From contig JAJEGU010000078.1 in the NCBI GenBank assembly GCA_022819645.1, positions 1 through 48,917 of the forward strand: DNA of 48,917 nt, read 5' to 3'. The DNA is from Pseudomonadales bacterium (lineage in GTDB: Bacteria > Pseudomonadota > Gammaproteobacteria > Pseudomonadales > Pseudohongiellaceae). Each line of letters opens with the position of its first letter. Within the stretch, counting starts at the first letter, position 1. Shown piece after piece: positions 36,275-45,369 of the stretch. The position numbers were made by a program, and so were the translations under genes. The notes beneath the pieces are model-generated. The model was not told the origin of the DNA. It worked only from the letters and a program-made list of their open reading frames with translations, and did no database searches.

Positions 36275-37927
36275 TTATGGATAATTTCCGGGTGGTTTCC
36301 GCGCCCTGCCGAGCCGCTCGAATTCCGCGCCCACCTCGATCAGTTCCTGTTCCCGGAAAGAGGGCGCGATCAGCGTCAGGCCCACCGGCCGGCCGTTTTC
36401 GCGATAGCCCGCCGGAATCGTCAGCGCCGGAAAATTGGCCAGCGCGGCGACGCCCGCGTGGAAGTTGTTGAGCGAAAGCAGGATGTCGAGGTCGTGCTGG
36501 GCGAACAGGTTTTCCATCTGCTGGCGGGCATAATCCTGCAACTCGGCGCGCAGGGCTTCGCGTTCCTCCGCGCTGTAATCCAGTTCCGCCATCATGTCCA
36601 CCAGGGACTGGCCATAGGGCGCCCTGGTCGCTTCCTCTTCGAGATTGAATGCCTGCAGGTCGGCCACGGAGGAGATGCTTACGGCTTCGCTGGCGGAATT
36701 GGCCAGATAAGCGGCGAGGTCGCGCACCATTTCGGCGCCGAGGAATTCACTGAAATTCTCCGGTCGCAGCCAGGTGAAGGAAACCGGTTCCACCACCGCG
36801 CCGTGGTTTGCGAGCAGGGCCGCGGCTTCCCGGTAGATGGGCTCTTCCTCCGCCAGGGAATCGAACAGGCCGAGTCGCTTGCCTTCCAGGCCGACCAGCC
36901 GGTATTCCAGCTGCAGGCTTTCCGCCAGCCGCGGCATGGCCAGATCGTTTTCGTCGTATCCCGTCATGGCGTTGAACAGCGCCACGGCGTCCGCCACCGA
37001 ATCCGCCATGGGGCCGGTAGTGTCCAGGGTGGCGGAAATCGGCACCACGCCGGAACGGCTCAGGCTTCCTGTGGTGGGCTTCAATCCCACCAGCGAGTTT
37101 GCGCTGGCTGGAGACAGAATCGAGCCGGACGTTTCCGAACCCACCGCGGCCACGGCATAGTCCGCGGCAATCGCGGCGCCGCTGCCGGAACTCGAACCGC
37201 CGGCGCCGAAAACCAGCCTGCCATAGGGATTGAGAGTCTGGCCGCCCTGGGCGCTCCAGCCGGAAGGGCAGTCGCGGCAGAAAAAATACGCCCATTCGCT
37301 GAGGTTGGCCTTGCCGAGAATTACCGCGCCGCGCTCAAGCAGCCGCCGGGTGATGAAGGCGTCTTCGGCATGGTTCTCCCCCAGGGCCACGGCGCCGGCG
37401 GTTGTGGGCAGGCCCGCCATGCCCACATTGTCCTTGAGCAGAATCGGCATGCCATGGATGGGGTCGTGATTTTCGCCATGACCGGCATCGCGCTGCCGGG
37501 CCTGCTCCAGCGCCGCCGGATTAAGGGCGATCAACGCATTCAGGAATCGCGCCGGGTCATTTTCGAAATGACGGATACGGTACAGGTGGAACAGGGTCAG
37601 CGACTCATAACTGAGAATGCCAGCATCCACCCGCTCTTGCAGCTCGGCGATGGAGGCGCCAGACACCAGGGGCTTAAGCGCATCGTACTGTTCCGCGCCG
37701 AAATCATCGAGCGCCTGCGCAAACCCTTCCCACAAGACCACGCCCCGCTGATGGGGCGAGCGCAGCAGGCGGTAGCGCATGCCTTCGTTTTCCGATCCGG
37801 CAAGAATCGCCAGATCTGCGGCTTGGTCGTATTCCAGCCAGGGATCTGGAGAGACCTGGGCCTTGCCAGTGGCGGCAAAGAGTCCAGACAACAGCAGGAA
37901 ATACATTGGCAGGTAAGCGATCCTCAT
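36275..37927 (-). CDS. Exported amidase (amidase-signature family)
   Basis: About 550 residues. Signal peptide MRIAYLPMYFLLLSGLFAATGKAQ. The amidase signature contains the catalytic Lys (MPILLKDNVG, about 165) and the Gly/Ser-rich stretch GAGGSSSGSGAAIAADYAVA with GSETSGSI, holding the two catalytic serines. The start at 37927 follows CGAGG by 10 bases and gives a clean signal peptide; two upstream ATGs are possible. It hydrolyses an amide bond outside the cytoplasm, but the natural substrate is unknown. The long palindrome at 37959 lies directly upstream. Confidence 0.88.
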   Translation of the reverse strand: MRIAYLPMYFLLLSGLFAATGKAQVSPDPWLEYDQAADLAILAGSENEGMRYRLLRSPHQRGVVLWEGFAQALDDFGAEQYDALKPLVSGASIAELQERVDAGILSYESLTLFHLYRIRHFENDPARFLNALIALNPAALEQARQRDAGHGENHDPIHGMPILLKDNVGMAGLPTTAGAVALGENHAEDAFITRRLLERGAVILGKANLSEWAYFFCRDCPSGWSAQGGQTLNPYGRLVFGAGGSSSGSGAAIAADYAVAAVGSETSGSILSPASANSLVGLKPTTGSLSRSGVVPISATLDTTGPMADSVADAVALFNAMTGYDENDLAMPRLAESLQLEYRLVGLEGKRLGLFDSLAEEEPIYREAAALLANHGAVVEPVSFTWLRPENFSEFLGAEMVRDLAAYLANSASEAVSISSVADLQAFNLEEEATRAPYGQSLVDMMAELDYSAEEREALRAELQDYARQQMENLFAQHDLDILLSLNNFHAGVAALANFPALTIPAGYRENGRPVGLTLIAPSFREQELIEVGAEFERLGRARKPPGNYP

Positions 37928-37958
37928 ATTTTCCATGCCTCGATTTTTCATTCCGCCA

Positions 37959-38120
37959 GGAGCCTGCGCCGCAGGAATTCGCGAAAGCGAAAATTCGCTC
38001 TCATCCGCGTCCCTGGCCGGTCGATTGAGGCGAATATTGGTGGATATTCAACGAAATCGAGCGGCCAGGGACGCGGATGAGAGCGGATTTGCAGCCGTGA
38101 ATTCCTACGGCGCAGGCTCC
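37959..38120. repeat. 162-bp near-perfect nested palindrome, dispersed repeat
   Basis: Outer arms of 22 bases (37959-37980 and 38099-38120) match as reverse complements at 21 of 22 positions. Inner arms of 23 bases (37997-38019 and 38062-38084) match perfectly, leaving a loop of about 42 bases. It has no coding sense. A 15-base piece of the outer arm (ACGGCGCAGGCTCCT) recurs at 46450-46464, so it is probably a MITE- or REP-like element. It could also fold as RNA between the amidase start and the next gene. Confidence 0.85.
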
Positions 38121-38411
38121 TAGATTATCCGATTATACGGGGCGGCACACCAGGGACGGGGAACAGTCCCGTCACGGGGTGGAAATTTTCGGTCCGTGAT
38201 TTGCGGTCTTCCCGAATGGCAGGGCAAAACAGAAAATATATTTAATTTTTTCCATAAAAAAGCATGATTGATGTATTCTTCCTGCCGGCTCGGCCCCGAT
38301 TTCGGGAAGAATTCAGCAGGAAAACTTTTTTAGCCAGAAATTACGCAATCTCCTCGAAGTGCGCCTATGGTCATCTTGCAAGCGCTTTTCAACCCTTATG
38401 AGGAGTACGAC

Positions 38412-38705
38412 ATGAGAGAACTTACGATGCAGGAGATGGAGCAAGTGGGCGGCGGATTCGTGGCGGCCGCGGCAGCGGCCGCATGTGCCACTGGAGTGGT
38501 CACGTCGAGTTATCCAACGCTGGCAGTCATGAACTGTGCCGGTAACGTGGCCGCCACCATTGCGATTGCCGCAATTCCGTTCGCTGGACCGGTCGGTGCG
38601 GTCGCGCTCGTGGGAGCGGCGGTCGGCATCGGCTTTGCGACTCACTGGGGAAATGAGTATTTTGAGGATCGCATTGATGGAACGCGCCCAAAACCATCTT
38701 CCTGA
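38412..38705 (+). CDS. Bacteriocin-like peptide with double-glycine leader
   Basis: A 97-residue precursor. The leader MRELTMQEMEQVGGG has the E-L...M...E-x-V-x-G-G pattern cut by C39-peptidase ABC exporters (class II bacteriocins and class II microcins). The mature part is Ala/Gly-rich and hydrophobic, with two cysteines (AACATG, MNCAGN) that could form a disulfide, a long apolar segment (AGPVGAVALVGAAVGIGF) and a polar tail ending PKPSS. AGGAG lies 6 bases before the ATG. The 291 bases upstream include an AT-rich promoter-like stretch (about 38230-38280). No exporter or immunity gene is certain in the window. Confidence 0.72.
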   Translation: MRELTMQEMEQVGGGFVAAAAAAACATGVVTSSYPTLAVMNCAGNVAATIAIAAIPFAGPVGAVALVGAAVGIGFATHWGNEYFEDRIDGTRPKPSS

Positions 38706-38750
38706 GCAAGCAAGTTGATGCTTGAGTTCGGCGGATTGTGATGCCGCCAC

Positions 38751-38777
38751 CCGGGGCCGGCATCATGCCGGCCCCGG
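38751..38777 (+). terminator. Strong hairpin between the bacteriocin-like gene and its downstream neighbour
   Basis: CCGGGGCCGGC-ATCAT-GCCGGCCCCGG is a perfect 11-bp GC stem, 46 bases after the stop codon and 44 before the next start. AATTTG follows, a weak T-tract. It probably stabilises the peptide mRNA and lets only part of transcription read into the next gene. Confidence 0.6.
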
Positions 38778-38820
38778 AATTTGTTTGCGGACAACCTCTT
38801 TTGCAGAGGAGAGGTGCCAT

Positions 38821-39216
38821 ATGGGCGAAATACTCGAATGGGTTCGTTATGTCCTTGAACGGTGGATGCTGTATCTCATGTTCAGCACTTCCCTTTTTCC
38901 ACTCAAGGTGTGGGACATCCATACCAATCGGTATCAGGGCTTTTCCAGGCCGGAAGTTCGTGCCCTGTTCATTCTTCTGATTCCCGTTGGTGGCTGGTTC
39001 GCCTGGGTCAGGGGAGAAACCCGGGGCGAGATTTTCGTCACGGTGATCGTTGGTTGCCTGATGATGTATCTGATCCCCCAGTTCTACGCGGAAATCAAGC
39101 ACAAACGCATGCACGGCGTGTGGCTGTCACAGACTCCCGGCGGCAGCGGTTATCCGGCCGGCGGCCAATGCGGGGATGAAGGGGATGAAGGGGATGAAGA
39201 GGAGGACCCGAGTTAG
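38821..39216 (+). CDS. Small membrane protein downstream of the bacteriocin-like peptide (candidate immunity protein)
   Basis: 131 residues. GAGGAGAGG precedes the ATG. It has three apolar segments (WMLYLMFSTSLFPL, ALFILLIPVGGWFAWV, IFVTVIVGCLMMYLIPQFY) and a soluble tail with a GDE repeat (three tandem GGGGATGAA units in the DNA). No family is recognised. Its position right after a bacteriocin-type gene, with a hairpin in between, is the usual place for an immunity protein, and a membrane protein would suit that role. This is inference only. Confidence 0.6.
   Translation: MGEILEWVRYVLERWMLYLMFSTSLFPLKVWDIHTNRYQGFSRPEVRALFILLIPVGGWFAWVRGETRGEIFVTVIVGCLMMYLIPQFYAEIKHKRMHGVWLSQTPGGSGYPAGGQCGDEGDEGDEEEDPS
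39172..39198 (+). repeat. Three tandem 9-bp repeats inside the small membrane protein
   Basis: GGGGATGAA occurs three times head to tail and encodes GDEGDEGDE in the C-terminal tail. Copy number could vary by replication slippage without changing the reading frame. Confidence 0.8.
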
Positions 39217-39301
39217 CCAGGGGCGCGGCGATAGCGAATTTTCGCTCATGCAGTGGCCACCCGGGTGTATTGCGGTTGCGCGGCGCCAGGGTGTACCGGA
39301 C

Positions 39302-41458
39302 TTACCGCAACCGCAGCGCCACGAGTTGGCCGGGGAGGCCGCGGCGGACGCTGCCGGCCTGCATGAGGAGGTACTGCACGCCGTCATGCAGGTAGCTCAT
39401 CATGCCGTACTGGCCCGGCACGGGAACCTCGATGCTGGCGAGGATTTCGCCGGTTCGCTTGTCCCTGGCGTGGAGCAGCGGCAGGCCATTGGGCCCGGAT
39501 TCCGCCTGGCCGCGGAGGTCTTCCGTGGTCTGCACGAGCAAATCCCCCATGACCATCTGGATTGAATGGCCGGTGCCGCCGGTCCGCGGGATCTCCACGC
39601 CTTCGAGCAGGGGATTGCCTGCGATATTTGGCGGCGTCTCGCCCACCGGGATGTCCCACAGTTTTTCCCCGGTATTCATGTCATAGGCCGCCAGCCTCAT
39701 GAGCAGCGGCTGGTATACCGGCAATCCCTGGATCGTGGGCAGGAATTCCCGGCCCATGCCCGGCGCCCAGGCGGCCACGGTCGTGCCCGTGGTGGGCGTA
39801 TGCCGCTCGCGGCCGCGCCAGGCTTCTTCGGAGTATCCCGGCAAACCCCGTTCCTCATCGACGCCATTGGTGGGCTCCATGAAGCGCGGCGCGCTGCACG
39901 CGCGGCGGTGGGAGGCGTACATGATGCCCGTGGTGGGGTCGGCCACCGGCGGATGATAGATGTTGAGACCGCCGACGCAGCCCACGTTGTTGCGGTATTC
40001 ATTCTCGTGTGGCCAGGGCAATGGCGGCACATAGAGGCCGCCCACCCGGAATTCGGAAAGGATCCGCCGCGCCCGCTCGCGCAATTCCGGGGTGTAATCG
40101 ATGATGAACTCCCCGGTGATGCCGTCGATGACGATACGGTCCAGCGGCTCCGGCCAGGTGGGGTAGGGCTGGGTCGCCGCAGTGTAGTTGCCGGGCACCT
40201 GGGTCTGGAATACGGGCCGGTCCTCGATGGGCCAGATGGGCTCGCCGGTGGCCCGGTTGAAGGCGAAGATCAGGCCCTGTTTGGTGTTCTGGATCAGCGC
40301 CGGCACTTCTTCGCCGTCCACGGTGAGGTCCAGCAGAATCGGCGCCGTGGGAATGTCGTAGTTCCACTGGTCGCTACGGTGAATCTGGAAATGCCAGCGG
40401 CGCTCGCCGGTGGCCGCATCCAGCGCGAGCACGCTGCCGCCGAACAGGTTGTGCCCCGGCCGATGGCCGGCGTAGGACTGTACCGTGGAAGCATTGGTGA
40501 CCAGATAGACCAGCCCCAGTTCCGGGTCGGCGGAAGCCGGCGCCCAGGTGGACATGTCGCCGGACCATTGCCAGGCGTCGTTTTCCCAGGTCTCGTGGCC
40601 GTATTCTCCGGGGCGCGGAATCACGTGGAACTTCCACAGTCGCTCTCCGCTGCGCAGGTCATAACCCATGATGTCCCCGGGCACGTTCTCGATTCGCGTC
40701 TGGTCGTAGCTCGGCTCGTGCCCCACGAGCACCACGGCCACGCCGTTGACCACGATGGGCGGCGAGGAGGCGGTGACCATGCCGATTTCCCGGGGAATGC
40801 CGTGGTCCGGATCGTAGACGCCGCCCTCGAACTGCCAGTCGATCCAGCGTTGCCAGTCATCCACCAGGGGAGGGATCAGATCGACGACGCCGGTTTCGGA
40901 GAATCCGGGGATTCCCGTGGGCGTACCCCAGTTTTCCAGTGGCCGCCCGGTCACGGCGTCGAGCGCCCAGAGGAAGAACGCGGGGGAGGTGTAGAGAATG
41001 ACGCCGCGGCCGTCGAGTTCGGCGAAGGCCACCCCCTTGCCGAAGTCGGTGCGGGGCGAGCGCAGGTAACGCATGGTTTCCGGCTCGCGGAAAGTCCACA
41101 GGGTCTCGCCGGTGGCGGCATCGATGGCCGCCACCTGCCGCCGCTGGCCCGCCACGGTGTACAGTACGCCATCGGCGAACACCGGGGTGGAGCGAAAGGT
41201 GTATTCCACCCGCGGCCCGAAATTGTCGCCGCGCCAGGACCAGGCGACTTCGAGTTGCTCGAAGTTTCCGGCGTGGATCCGGGTCAGATGGGGAGCGGCC
41301 CGGGTGTGGCCGGCGTCGCCGCCGAGATAGCGCCACTCGCCGCCCTCGACACCGGTCAACTGGGCGAATGCGGGCATGGCGGCGAGGACAAGCAGAGCGA
41401 GCAAGCCTGACGCGATGGATGAAAGTGCGGCAGGAATCCTGGAAGCCTTGCTGAACAT
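39302..41458 (-). CDS. PQQ-dependent dehydrogenase-like exported beta-propeller protein (paralogue)
   Basis: About 718 residues. The signal peptide (IASGLLALLVLAAMPAFAQ) is followed by GEWRYLGGDAGHTR, YTVAGQRRQVAAIDAATGET, SPAFFLWALDAVTGRP and TKQGLIFAFNRATGEPIW. It matches the gene at 30192 nearly blade for blade, so the two are paralogues and probably both act in the periplasm on related alcohols or sugars. No CxxCH haem motif is visible. The ATG at 41458 follows GGGGAGCG. No PQQ-synthesis gene is in the window. Confidence 0.82.
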   Translation of the reverse strand: MFSKASRIPAALSSIASGLLALLVLAAMPAFAQLTGVEGGEWRYLGGDAGHTRAAPHLTRIHAGNFEQLEVAWSWRGDNFGPRVEYTFRSTPVFADGVLYTVAGQRRQVAAIDAATGETLWTFREPETMRYLRSPRTDFGKGVAFAELDGRGVILYTSPAFFLWALDAVTGRPLENWGTPTGIPGFSETGVVDLIPPLVDDWQRWIDWQFEGGVYDPDHGIPREIGMVTASSPPIVVNGVAVVLVGHEPSYDQTRIENVPGDIMGYDLRSGERLWKFHVIPRPGEYGHETWENDAWQWSGDMSTWAPASADPELGLVYLVTNASTVQSYAGHRPGHNLFGGSVLALDAATGERRWHFQIHRSDQWNYDIPTAPILLDLTVDGEEVPALIQNTKQGLIFAFNRATGEPIWPIEDRPVFQTQVPGNYTAATQPYPTWPEPLDRIVIDGITGEFIIDYTPELRERARRILSEFRVGGLYVPPLPWPHENEYRNNVGCVGGLNIYHPPVADPTTGIMYASHRRACSAPRFMEPTNGVDEERGLPGYSEEAWRGRERHTPTTGTTVAAWAPGMGREFLPTIQGLPVYQPLLMRLAAYDMNTGEKLWDIPVGETPPNIAGNPLLEGVEIPRTGGTGHSIQMVMGDLLVQTTEDLRGQAESGPNGLPLLHARDKRTGEILASIEVPVPGQYGMMSYLHDGVQYLLMQAGSVRRGLPGQLVALRLR

Positions 41459-41592
41459 GATGGTTTCGCTCCCCGGCTTTGCCCTGTGAGAAATCTTCAA
41501 GTCCGCATCGTATCAATTCGCCGCGGTTACGCAAACGGGAACCAGGTTTGGGGCTGGCCGTGAGATTATTCATGCCATCCCCGGCAGGTACT

Positions 41593-44500
41593 TCACTCCC
41601 CGTCCAGCGACAACAGCTCCGCATTGCCGCCGGTGGCCGCGGTGTTTACCGTCACGGCTTTTTCCGCGGCGAAGCGCGGCAGGTAGTTGGGCCCGCCGGC
41701 CTTGGGTCCGGTCCCCGACAGGCCCCGGCCGCCGAAGGGCTGGGAGCCCACCACGGCGCCGGTCATGTTGCGGTTGACGTAGATATTGCCGGCGGCCACT
41801 GCGCCCGCGGCCTGCTCCATGCGCGAGGCGATGCGGGTGTGAATGCCGAAGGTCAGGCCGAAACCGCTGCGGTTGACTTCTTCGAGCACCCGCTTGAAAT
41901 CGTTTTCGGCGAAGCGGATGACGTGGAGGACCGGCCCGAAGTGTTCCTGGCGGAGTTCGCCGATATGGCCGATTTCGGCAAGCGCGGGCGGCACGAAAAG
42001 GCCCCCTTGGCACTCCGGCGCAAGCCCGGTCTGATGCAGCAGCCGTCCGGCAACCCGCAGGTCTTCGATATGGGCGCGCAGCCTCTGCGCCGCCGCCTCG
42101 GAAATCACCGGCCCCAGATCGGTCTCGATACGCGCCGGGTCGCCCAGCCGAAGCTCATCCATGGCGCCGCGAATCATGGTCAGCGCCGGCTCGGCGATCT
42201 CCTCCTGCAAATACAATACGCGCAGGGCCGAACAGCGTTGCCCGGCGCTGCCGAAGGCCGAGCGGACCACATCGTCGGTTACCTGTTCCAGCAGGGCCGT
42301 GGAGTCGACGACCATGGCGTTCTGGCCGCCGGTTTCGGCAATCAGGGGCACGATGGCGCCGGGTTTTTGCGCCAGGGCCAGGTGGATGGCCCGCGCGGTT
42401 TCGGCGCCACCGGTGAAAGCCACCCCGGCGCATTGCGGATGCCGCACCAGGCCCGCGCCCACGGCGCCATCCCCCGGCAGCAGATGGCAGACGTCCCCGG
42501 GAATGCCCGTCCCGTGCATCAGGCGCACCGCCCGAAAGGCGACCAGCGGCGTTTCTTCGGCGGGTTTGGCCAGCACGGCATTGCCCGTCGCGAGCGCGGC
42601 GCAGACCTGGCCGCAGAAGATGGCCAGCGGGAAGTTCCACGGGCTGATGCAGACGAACACGCCGCGCCCGCCAAGGCGCAGGCGATTGTTTTCCCCGGTG
42701 GGCCCGGGAAGCGGCATTTCCCGGGCAAAATGCTTTCTCGTCTCCGCGGCGTAATAGCGGCAGAAATCCACGGCTTCGCGCACTTCGTCCACCGCATCGG
42801 GAATCGTCTTGCCGGCTTCCCGGCAGAGCAGGGCGATGAATTCCCCGGCTTGCGCTTCGAGCCGGTCGGCGAAACTTTCCAGCAGATCGGCCCTGGCTTC
42901 GCCGCCGGATTCGTCCCAGCCCTTCCAGGCGGCCTGGGCGCGGGAAAATGCCGCTTCCGTGTCAGCCTCGCTGGCCGGGATCACTTCACCGACTTTCTCG
43001 CCGCGGTTCGCCGGGTTCATGACCGGCAGTTTTCGTTCCGCTTGCCGGGCTGCGGCCACAGTGGGCAGGGGATGCGCCAACAGCTTTTCACCGCGGGAGT
43101 CCCGCAGGCGGTCCCGTATCGCTTGCAGCACCGCTTCGCTGGTCAGATCGGCGCCCGCGGAATTGCGCCGGGGCGCGAATATCTCCCCCGGCAAGGCGAT
43201 GCGTGGATGCGTCGCGGGGTTCGCCTTCCGGGCACTGGCCACCGGGTCGGCCACGAGTTCATTCGCCGCCACCTTCGCATCCAGCAGGCGATGGACGAAG
43301 GAGCTGTTGGCGCCGTTTTCCAGCAGGCGGCGCACGAGATAGGGCAGCAGGTCGTCGTGCTTGCCGACCGGTGCGTAAGTGCGAAGCGCGGGAAAGTCGG
43401 TGTATTCGCGCCCGGCGGCGGCGTACAGCGCCTGACCCATGCCGTGGAGTCGCTGGAATTCAAAATCCCGCCGCTTGCCGGCAAGCTGCATGATGGCGGC
43501 CACGCCATGGGCATTGTGGGTGGCGAATTGCCCGTACAGGCTGCCGGTGTGCTGGAGTATTCTTGCGGCGCACACAAGCCAGGACAGGTCCGTGGCGCAT
43601 TTGCGGGTATAGACCGGAAAACCCGAATAGCCCTGGGCCTGGGCGTGCTTGATCTCGAAGTCCCAATAGGCGCCCTTGACCAGGCGAACGGGAATGCGGC
43701 GGCCCTGCTTGCGACCCAGGGCGGCCAGCCAGTCGAGCAGGGGCGGGGCGCGCTTGCCATAAGCCTGCACGACGAAGCCGGGCCGGGCGCCCGCGCAGGT
43801 TTCGTCCGAGGACAGGCGTTCGAATATCTCCATGGACAATTCCAGTCGATCCGCCTCTTCGGCATCCAGGGTAATGGCGACTCCCGCGCCCGCCGCATCC
43901 CGGCACAGTTCCCTGGCCACGGGAACGAGCTCCGCCAGCACCCGCCCGCGTTGGCCGCGTTCATGGCGGGGGTGCAGCGCCGAAAGCTTGATGGATAGGG
44001 AAGCCCCATTCGTTCCCGCTTTCGCGCCCTGTTTCGCCAGCGCCTTGATGGCGTGGTGGTAGGCCCGGCGGTAACGGCTTGCCGTGGCGGCGTCCCTGGC
44101 GGCTTCGCCGAGCATGTCCCAGGAGTATCTGGCACCGGGTTCGCTGCGCCTGAGCGCATTCTCGATGCTGGAGCCCGCCAAGAACTCCCGCCCCAGAATC
44201 CCCATGGCCGCGCGCATGGCGGCTTCCATGATGGGCTCGCCCAGCCGCTGGCTCAGACGGCCAAGCCAGGATTTCGGATCCCGGGCGAACGCCGGTTCGG
44301 GCTCCACGAGTTTGCTGCCAAGCATCAGCGCCCAGGTGGAGGCATTCACCAGCAGCGAGCCGGACTTGCCGGCATGGGCCGCCCAGTCCCCGAGCCCGAT
44401 GCGGTCGGCAATGAGCTTTTCCGCCGTGGCGCGGTCGGGAATCCGCAGCAGGCTCTCCGCCAGACACATGAGGGCGATGCCCTCCCGGCTGCCGAGACCG

Positions 44501-44706
44501 TACTCGGCAAGAAAGGTATCGAGTAGCGAATGACTGGCCGTATCGGCGCGGGCCGCCGTCACCAGCTTCGCCGCCCGGGATTCAATCCGGTTGGCGAGGC
44601 GCTGATCGTAGGGTGCGTGCTCCAGCAAATGCGCCACCGCCTCGCCCTCATCGCGAAATTTCCAGTCGGCGATGAGGGCGCGGTACTTGCGGGTATCAGA
44701 ATCCAT
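41593..44706 (-). CDS. putA: Bifunctional proline dehydrogenase / glutamate-semialdehyde dehydrogenase
   Basis: 1037 residues. The N-terminal proline dehydrogenase barrel shows IKLSALHPRHE, RLVKGAYWDFEIKHAQ, FATHNAHGVAAI and RLHGMGQALY. The C-terminal aldehyde dehydrogenase domain has FICISPWNF-like FVCISPWNFPLAIF, AETGGQNAMVVD (catalytic Glu) and FGSAGQRCSALRV with catalytic Cys. It oxidises proline to glutamate in two steps with FAD and NAD. It lacks the ribbon-helix-helix DNA-binding region of E. coli PutA, so it is probably not its own repressor. GAGG precedes the ATG at 44706. Confidence 0.95.
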   Translation of the reverse strand: MDSDTRKYRALIADWKFRDEGEAVAHLLEHAPYDQRLANRIESRAAKLVTAARADTASHSLLDTFLAEYGLGSREGIALMCLAESLLRIPDRATAEKLIADRIGLGDWAAHAGKSGSLLVNASTWALMLGSKLVEPEPAFARDPKSWLGRLSQRLGEPIMEAAMRAAMGILGREFLAGSSIENALRRSEPGARYSWDMLGEAARDAATASRYRRAYHHAIKALAKQGAKAGTNGASLSIKLSALHPRHERGQRGRVLAELVPVARELCRDAAGAGVAITLDAEEADRLELSMEIFERLSSDETCAGARPGFVVQAYGKRAPPLLDWLAALGRKQGRRIPVRLVKGAYWDFEIKHAQAQGYSGFPVYTRKCATDLSWLVCAARILQHTGSLYGQFATHNAHGVAAIMQLAGKRRDFEFQRLHGMGQALYAAAGREYTDFPALRTYAPVGKHDDLLPYLVRRLLENGANSSFVHRLLDAKVAANELVADPVASARKANPATHPRIALPGEIFAPRRNSAGADLTSEAVLQAIRDRLRDSRGEKLLAHPLPTVAAARQAERKLPVMNPANRGEKVGEVIPASEADTEAAFSRAQAAWKGWDESGGEARADLLESFADRLEAQAGEFIALLCREAGKTIPDAVDEVREAVDFCRYYAAETRKHFAREMPLPGPTGENNRLRLGGRGVFVCISPWNFPLAIFCGQVCAALATGNAVLAKPAEETPLVAFRAVRLMHGTGIPGDVCHLLPGDGAVGAGLVRHPQCAGVAFTGGAETARAIHLALAQKPGAIVPLIAETGGQNAMVVDSTALLEQVTDDVVRSAFGSAGQRCSALRVLYLQEEIAEPALTMIRGAMDELRLGDPARIETDLGPVISEAAAQRLRAHIEDLRVAGRLLHQTGLAPECQGGLFVPPALAEIGHIGELRQEHFGPVLHVIRFAENDFKRVLEEVNRSGFGLTFGIHTRIASRMEQAAGAVAAGNIYVNRNMTGAVVGSQPFGGRGLSGTGPKAGGPNYLPRFAAEKAVTVNTAATGGNAELLSLDGE

Positions 44707-45369
44707 GGCGTCGGCCTCGCTTCCCTTGCGGAATCACAGCAGATGCCAGTGTAGCGATAAACGCGACCGAAGAGAAAGATTGCCGGGGAGTTTTTCGTTT
44801 TAGCCGTCGCAGTTCTTCGAGGCTGTTGGAGCCGAAAAACGAATTAAAATACAGCGGATAAAACGAAATAATACATGGCATGCAAGACGAAACAAGGATT
44901 CATCAAAAATGTCTCGAATCTGATCGCCATCTTGATAGAAATCTATAAAGTCCCAATGAATAATCAGCGACACAGCAATAAATTTCGATACTGTCATTAT
45001 CAAGCGGCAGGTTCGGACAAGTTATCAACCGGGATTGCCTGCCAGCGCGATTTATTATTCCAGCAATTCTCATTGGCAATGGCGCGCTCACATCAGTCAT
45101 CCTGCGCGCAGTCGCAGGATCTCATCGCGTGGCCACTGCAAGAGATTCTGCGACTACGCTTCGCTTCGCGCAGAATGACGGGTTGGCGGGAACGCATGGG
45201 ACACCCATCGGGAACGCATCAACGCATGGGCAACGCATGCAACACCCAACAAAAATCCTGTCATTCTGCGCGAAGTCGCAGAATCTCACTGGGGATTCTG
45301 TGAGATGATTGCCGCCTTGCCCGGCGCGGAAATTGTGCGTCCCATGGAGAGTCCCGGAGCGGATTTCAA
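44707..45369. other. Intergenic region with repeats
   Basis: A 663-base gap between divergent genes. Its first half is AT-rich; the second holds three copies of a short palindromic repeat and four AACGCAT units. I find no gene I would support here. Confidence 0.6.
45096..45287. repeat. Cluster of three short palindromic repeats
   Basis: Three copies of a 28-40-base palindrome of the type GTCATTCTGCG...GCAGAATCTC: at 45096-45124, 45142-45179 (reverse orientation, with an extra CTTCG insert) and 45260-45287. The first has CC/GG in place of TT/AA in the arms, a compensated change that keeps pairing. Between the second and third are four AACGCAT units (45191, 45213, 45221, 45232). They resemble dispersed intergenic repeats seen in several proteobacterial genomes. 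Confidence 0.75.

Noticed and set aside
45096..45287. CRISPR-like array
   Set aside because: Repeats are palindromic, in both orientations and unevenly spaced, with no cas genes nearby.
44875..45303. 142-residue open frame between putA and the coiled-coil gene
   Set aside because: Its second half is the palindromic repeat cluster and it has no ribosome-binding site.
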